Below are positions 60,520-64,000 of a DNA stretch of 64,000 nt, piece by piece. This DNA comes from JAVKFY01 sp040223615 (GTDB lineage: Bacteria; Pseudomonadota; Alphaproteobacteria; GCA-2731375): positions 1-64,000 of the forward strand of contig JAVKFY010000072.1 of the NCBI GenBank assembly GCA_040223615.1, read 5' to 3'. The position numbers and the translations under genes are program-made. A model generated the notes under the pieces. That model saw only the letters and a program-made list of their open reading frames with translations. It was not told where the DNA came from and did not search any database. How positions within the stretch are numbered: position 1 is the first letter of the stretch; each line of letters begins with the position of its first letter.

Positions 60520-61419
60520 ATGGACAATATCGACATTCTTCTGCAAGCGCCGATCCTGAACGTGCAGCTGTTGCTGGACGGGCTGATGATCGGCGCCATC
60601 TTCGCGCTCGCCGCCTATGGCCTGGCCCTGGTGTGGGGCGTGATGAACGTGAAGAACCTGGCCCAGGGCGACTTCGTGATCGCCGGCGGCTACATCGGAT
60701 ACGCGCTGGCGCAGGCCGGCATCCATCCGATCCTGGCGCTGCCGATCGCCTTCGTGGTGATGTTCGGGTTCGGCTGGCTGCTCTACAAGTGGGTGATCAG
60801 CCGGGTCGTCGACCGCGACCTGTTCGCCTCGCTGCTGGCCACTTTCGGCATCGCCATCGTGTTGCAGCAGGTACTGAACCTGATCTTCGGGCCGGAAGTG
60901 CGCACCGCGGAGAGCGGCCTGGAGACGCTGAGCTTCGCCGGCGGACTGGTCACGGTTGCGGAGATCAAGCTGCTGTCCTTCGTGCTGGCCGGCATCCTGG
61001 CCGCCTCGATCATCGTCTTCATGAAGCGCAGCCGCATGGGCCAGGCGATCCGCGCCACCGCCCAGAACGCGCGCGCCGCCCGCGTCCTCGGCATCGACAC
61101 CGAGCGGGTCTACGCCTTCACCTTCGCCTTGAACGCCGCGATCTGCGGCGCCGCCGGCGTGCTGGTGGTGATGATCTGGGTGATCCAGCCGTACTTCGGC
61201 ATCGTCTACGCGGTGCGCGCCTTCATCATCGTGGTCGCCGCCGGGCTCGGCAACATGCCGGGCGTGATCGTCGCCGGGCTGCTGCTCGGCGCGGCGGAGC
61301 AGTTCTCCGGCTTCATCCTCGGCGCCGAATTCCAGGTCGCCTCGGTGGTCGGCATGCTGCTGGCGGTGCTGGTGTGGCGTCAGATGCAGCAGGCGCGCCT
61401 GCGCCAAGCCTTGCAGTAG
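60520..61419 (+). CDS. livH: Branched-chain amino acid ABC transporter permease, LivH type
   Basis: 299 residues, about eight spans. GLMIGAIFALAAYGLALVWGVMNVKNLAQGDFVIAGGYIG at the N-terminus and GQAIRATAQNARAARVLGIDTERVYAFTFALNAAICGAAGV (the cytoplasmic EAA-like loop) identify LivH. FIIVVAAGLGNMPGVIVAGLLLGAAEQ closes the domain. It pairs with LivM to form the membrane channel. Symbol used by family; substrate may differ from leucine. Confidence 0.92.
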   Translation: MDNIDILLQAPILNVQLLLDGLMIGAIFALAAYGLALVWGVMNVKNLAQGDFVIAGGYIGYALAQAGIHPILALPIAFVVMFGFGWLLYKWVISRVVDRDLFASLLATFGIAIVLQQVLNLIFGPEVRTAESGLETLSFAGGLVTVAEIKLLSFVLAGILAASIIVFMKRSRMGQAIRATAQNARAARVLGIDTERVYAFTFALNAAICGAAGVLVVMIWVIQPYFGIVYAVRAFIIVVAAGLGNMPGVIVAGLLLGAAEQFSGFILGAEFQVASVVGMLLAVLVWRQMQQARLRQALQ

Positions 61420-61439
61420 CCTTTGAGTACCCAGAGCGG

Positions 61440-62537
61440 ATGACCCAGAACCTCGTCGCCGACAAGTCCCCGCAGTCCGACGTCGCCACGCCGGGCAAGC
61501 TGTCGCAGGTCAACATGGTGCTGTACGGCGCCATCGCGGTGGCCGGCATCGTCGCGCCGCTGCTGTTCCCGGCCTACACCTTCCAGATCGCGGTGCTCTG
61601 GCTGATGGTCATGTTCGCCATCACCTGGGACATCATGGGCGGGCAGATGGGCTACAACTCGCTCGGCAACATCTTCTTCTTCGGCACCGGCATGTACATC
61701 TGCGCGCTGGTTCAGATCGGCCTCTATTACGATGTCGGCGAGTACACCGCGGCCTTCGGCGCCATCAAGGTCGACTATACCGAGCAGCAGTATTTCACCG
61801 GCCTGGCGCTGGGCGTGGTCGCCGCCGCGTTCGGCTCGGCCGTGCTGGCGGTGCTGGTCGGCAATGCCATCTTCGGCCTGCGGGGGCCCTATTTCGCCAT
61901 CGGTACGCTGGGCATCGCCTTCGCCGCGGCGGAACTGATCGGCGGCTGGGACTGGGTCGGCGGCGGCGGCGGCATCTCGCTGCCGGTCTATCCCGGCGAG
62001 CCGGACGACCGCTCGCTGTTCTTCTACGCCGTTTGCTTCGTGCTGGCGGTGTGTTCCTTCCTCTACGTGCGCTGGCTTTACGGGCGGCGCTTCGGGCTGG
62101 CGGTGAACGCGATCCGCGACAACGAGGACAAGGCCGAGGCGATGGGCCTGCACACCCGGCGCTACAAGACCGTGGCCTGGTCCAGCTCGGCCTTCTTCCT
62201 GGGCATCGCCGGCGCCATCTTCGGCAACATGATCGGCTTCATCGAGCCGCTGGAGGTCGCCTTTCCGACCGTCACCTTCGGCATCTTCATGGTCGCGATG
62301 TCGCTGCTCGGCGGCAAGGGCACGCTGTGGGGCCCGGTGATCGGCGCCGTCGCCTTCCACCTGGTGAAGGAACTGACCTGGACCTACATGCTGGGCTGGC
62401 AGTTCGTCGCGCTCGGCGTGATCATCGTCATCAACATCGTCTACTTCCAGCAGGGCCTGATGGGATGGGCCCGCGAGAAGTGGCCGCACCGCTTCGGCAT
62501 CGCGGTCGACGAAGAACCCGAACGGGCACGGCCATGA
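61440..62537 (+). CDS. livM: Branched-chain amino acid ABC transporter permease, LivM type
   Basis: 365 residues from ATG 61440. MFAITWDIMGGQMGYNSLGNIFFFGTGMY, LRGPYFAIGTLGIAFAAAEL, GRRFGLAVNAIRDNEDKAEAMGLHTRRYKTVAW (coupling loop) and FGIFMVAMSLLGGKGTLWGPVIGA are LivM motifs. The C-terminus (DEEPERARP) ends in the TGA that overlaps the first of two mini-ORFs; the codons around this stop are the unit repeated downstream. Confidence 0.93.
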   Translation: MTQNLVADKSPQSDVATPGKLSQVNMVLYGAIAVAGIVAPLLFPAYTFQIAVLWLMVMFAITWDIMGGQMGYNSLGNIFFFGTGMYICALVQIGLYYDVGEYTAAFGAIKVDYTEQQYFTGLALGVVAAAFGSAVLAVLVGNAIFGLRGPYFAIGTLGIAFAAAELIGGWDWVGGGGGISLPVYPGEPDDRSLFFYAVCFVLAVCSFLYVRWLYGRRFGLAVNAIRDNEDKAEAMGLHTRRYKTVAWSSSAFFLGIAGAIFGNMIGFIEPLEVAFPTVTFGIFMVAMSLLGGKGTLWGPVIGAVAFHLVKELTWTYMLGWQFVALGVIIVINIVYFQQGLMGWAREKWPHRFGIAVDEEPERARP

Positions 62538-62611
62538 GCGCGCAACAGCACGCTCATATTTGTAGGCAGGCCCTCCACGCAGTGCGTCGAGCCTGCTGGG
62601 CACGGCCATGA
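62534..62611 (+). CDS. Mini-ORF 1 of the livM/livG junction (25 aa)
   Basis: ATG 62534 overlaps the livM stop (ATGA). It encodes a 25-residue peptide starting MSAQQHAHICRQ and ending CWARP, mirroring the LivM C-terminus RARP. Its stop overlaps the ATG of mini-ORF 2. Created by duplication; may serve only to pass ribosomes along or may be untranslated. Confidence 0.4.
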   Translation: MSAQQHAHICRQALHAVRRACWARP

Positions 62612-62670
62612 GCGCGCAACAGCACGCTCATAATTGTAGGCAGGCCGTGTCCTGCTGGGCACGGCCATGA
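62608..62670 (+). CDS. Mini-ORF 2 of the livM/livG junction (20 aa)
   Basis: ATG 62608 within the stop of mini-ORF 1; encodes MSAQQHAHNCRQAVSCWARP and stops in the livG start codon (ATGA at 62667). Differs from mini-ORF 1 by one substitution and a five-codon deletion, so the reading frame was kept. Confidence 0.4.
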   Translation: MSAQQHAHNCRQAVSCWARP

Positions 62671-63428
62671 GCACGCCCGTCAACGATGCCCCGGTCATCG
62701 AGGTGCGCAACGTCTCCAAGGCGTTCGGCGGCGTCGTCGCCAACCACGACATCTCGCTCGACGTGCCGGCCGGGCGCATCACCGGCCTGATCGGCCCGAA
62801 CGGGTCCGGCAAGACCACGCTGTTCAACTCCGTCGTCGGCTACCACCCGATCGATAGCGGCTCGATCAAGTTCGAGGGCCGGGAGATCTCCAAGCTGCGC
62901 GTCGGTCAGATCGCCCGGCTCGGCATGGTCCGCACCTTCCAGCAGACCCGCATCTACGGCGGCATGCGCTGCATCGACAACATGCTGATCTCGGTCTCGC
63001 ACCGGAATGCCGGCTTCTGGCACATGTTCCAGGGCGCCGGCCGTGAGCTCATCGAGGAGGCCGAGCACCTGCTCGACTTCGTCGGCCTGTTCCGCAAGCG
63101 TTACCTGCTCGCCGGCGACCTCTCCTTCGGGCAGCAGAAGCTGCTCGAGTTCGCCATGGCACTGATGAACCGGCCCAAGGTGCTGCTGCTCGACGAGCCC
63201 ACCGCCGGCATCAACCCGACGCTGATCAACGGCCTGATCGACCGGCTGCGCCGCGCCAACACCGACCTCGGCCTGACCCTGTTCGTGATCGAGCACAACA
63301 TGCGGGTGATCATGAACCTGGCCGACCACATCTCCTGCCTGGCCCACGGCGAGCTGCTGGCCAGCGGCCCGCCGGCGGAGCTGCAGAACGATCAGCGCGT
63401 CATCGACGCCTATCTGGGCGCCCACTGA
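62667..63428 (+). CDS. livG: Branched-chain amino acid ABC transporter ATP-binding protein, LivG type
   Basis: 253 residues. VIEVRNVSKAFGGVVANHDISL, Walker A LIGPNGSGKTTLFNSVVGY, RLGMVRTFQQTRIYGGM, the LSFGQQKLLEFAMAL signature (LSFGQQ instead of LSGGQ), Walker B VLLLDEPTAGINP and switch His FVIEHNM. It has the livG-specific insert between the Q-loop and signature. It starts within the third copy of the junction repeat without a good ribosome site of its own, so translation probably depends on coupling. Confidence 0.93.
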   Translation: MSTPVNDAPVIEVRNVSKAFGGVVANHDISLDVPAGRITGLIGPNGSGKTTLFNSVVGYHPIDSGSIKFEGREISKLRVGQIARLGMVRTFQQTRIYGGMRCIDNMLISVSHRNAGFWHMFQGAGRELIEEAEHLLDFVGLFRKRYLLAGDLSFGQQKLLEFAMALMNRPKVLLLDEPTAGINPTLINGLIDRLRRANTDLGLTLFVIEHNMRVIMNLADHISCLAHGELLASGPPAELQNDQRVIDAYLGAH

Positions 63429-63441
63429 TGGAGGTGGCGCG

Positions 63442-64000
63442 ATGAGCACCGGGCGCATCTCCGGCTACGGCTTCGGCGAGGTCGACACGGTCATCTCCGT
63501 CGACGACGTCAACCGGCAGGCCCGCGCCATCGCCGCCGACGGTCCCGACGACGCCACGCTACGCGGGCTGGCCGACAACGAGCCGATGCTGTCGATCGAG
63601 AACCTGGTCGCCGGCTACGGCAAGATGCAGATCCTGCACGACTTCAACTTGCACGTCCGGCGCGGCCAGTCGTTATGCCTGATCGGCCCGAACGGCGCCG
63701 GCAAGTCGACCGTGCTGCACTCGATCTTCGGCTTCACCCGCATCTTCGGCGGCAAGATCACGCTGCGCGCGGACGGCCAGGCGGGCGCGAACGAGCGCGA
63801 CATCACCGCGCTGACATCGAACCAGAAGCTGAGCCAGGCCGGCATCGCCTACATCCTGCAGGACAACTCCGTGTTCCCGAACATGACGGTGGAGGAGAAC
63901 CTGTGGATGGGCGGCTACCTGACGCCTGACACCGCGGCGGCGCGCGAGGCGGCCGAGCGCGTATTCCAGAAGTACGACCGCCTGGCCGAGCGCCGCGACA
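63442..64000 (+). CDS. livF: Branched-chain amino acid ABC transporter ATP-binding protein, LivF type, 3' end outside window
   Basis: From ATG 63442, with GGAGG eight bases upstream, open to the window end (186 codons). MLSIENLVAGYGKMQILHDFNL and Walker A LIGPNGAGKSTVLHSIFGF are LivF-like; SQAGIAYILQDNSVFPNMTVEENLWMGGYL is the Q-loop region. The first ~48 residues (GRISGYGFGEVDTVISVDDVN, then an acidic run) precede the usual LivF start and are an extension of unknown purpose. An in-frame ATG at 63589 would give the standard length, but has no better ribosome site. Confidence 0.88.
   Translation, partial: MSTGRISGYGFGEVDTVISVDDVNRQARAIAADGPDDATLRGLADNEPMLSIENLVAGYGKMQILHDFNLHVRRGQSLCLIGPNGAGKSTVLHSIFGFTRIFGGKITLRADGQAGANERDITALTSNQKLSQAGIAYILQDNSVFPNMTVEENLWMGGYLTPDTAAAREAAERVFQKYDRLAERRD

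Larger units (their letters stand above)
62524..62672 (+). repeat. Triplicated livM/livG junction
   Basis: A 49-base sequence beginning GGGCACGGCCATGAGCGCGC occurs at 62524-62572 and again, with one base changed, at 62598-62646; its first 16 bases appear a third time at 62657-62672, where they hold the livG start. Each full copy contains ATGAGCG and CGCTCAT ten bases apart, a perfect hairpin that would bury the ATG. Between copies 1 and 2 GCAGGC/GCCTGC with an inner ACGCA-G-TGCGT forms a second stem. Unit spacings are 74 and 59 bases, each keeping an ATGA stop-start overlap. Confidence 0.85.

Overview
The window is high-GC DNA (about 70% by eye) from an alphaproteobacterium, most likely a Rhodospirillales-type organism. 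This rests on the chromosomal core dnaA - rpsT - enoyl-CoA hydratase - mutM - ubiE - coaBC - dut, an alphaproteobacterial gene order, and on overlapping ATGA/GTGA gene junctions. No rRNA, tRNA, CRISPR array, insertion sequence or phage gene was seen. Very long antisense open frames are by-products of the GC content and are not annotated.

Layout. 1-9.4 kb: the 5' part of an FG-GAP/RTX secreted protein, an SsuD-like flavin monooxygenase, a 106-residue RTX-type protein, a thioesterase plus class III CoA-transferase pair, an AEC transporter, an MBL-fold hydrolase, a DUF3592-like membrane protein and a TPR protein. 9.4-22 kb: a surface-glycan locus. On the + strand lies a NeuB-like synthase, a 2-hydroxyacid dehydrogenase and a NeuA-like cytidylyltransferase. 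Converging on it is a six-gene minus-strand operon: GT-B-like carbohydrate protein, kinase-like/methyltransferase fusion, sulfotransferase, asparagine synthase, GT4 glycosyltransferase, O-antigen ligase. A sulfotransferase/methyltransferase pair diverges from it. 22-32.6 kb: the conserved core, in which ubiB is not found between ubiE and coaBC; that space holds palindromic repeats and a FecR-cyclophilin fusion gene. An Rrf2 regulator, cysK (probably starting at ATT) and moeB follow dut. 32.7-42 kb: a second polysaccharide region with an ABC exporter, glycosyltransferases, a low-GC patch (about 36.0-38.1 kb) carrying a Stf0 sulfotransferase, a methyltransferase, a degenerate EAL protein and a two-member small-protein unit. 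42.2-54.4 kb: AraC regulator, MFS transporter, a TpsA-like exoprotein, a TRAP-TAXI uptake system, a luciferase-like oxidoreductase, a DmeF-like metal exporter and an FNT channel. 54.4-59.1 kb: a tripartite ABC/FtsX/HlyD export operon. 59.2-64 kb: a branched-chain amino-acid-type ABC operon whose livM/livG junction is triplicated, giving two nested mini-ORFs; the last gene runs off the window.

Working together: the 9.4-22 kb and 32.7-42 kb blocks look like one programme for building, sulfating, methylating and ligating an acidic (nonulosonate-type) surface polysaccharide. The rest is housekeeping and solute transport. The least ordinary items are the kinase/methyltransferase fusion, the NeuB-dehydrogenase-NeuA triad, the liv junction repeats, the FecR-cyclophilin fusion and the small-protein pair at 41.8-42.0 kb.
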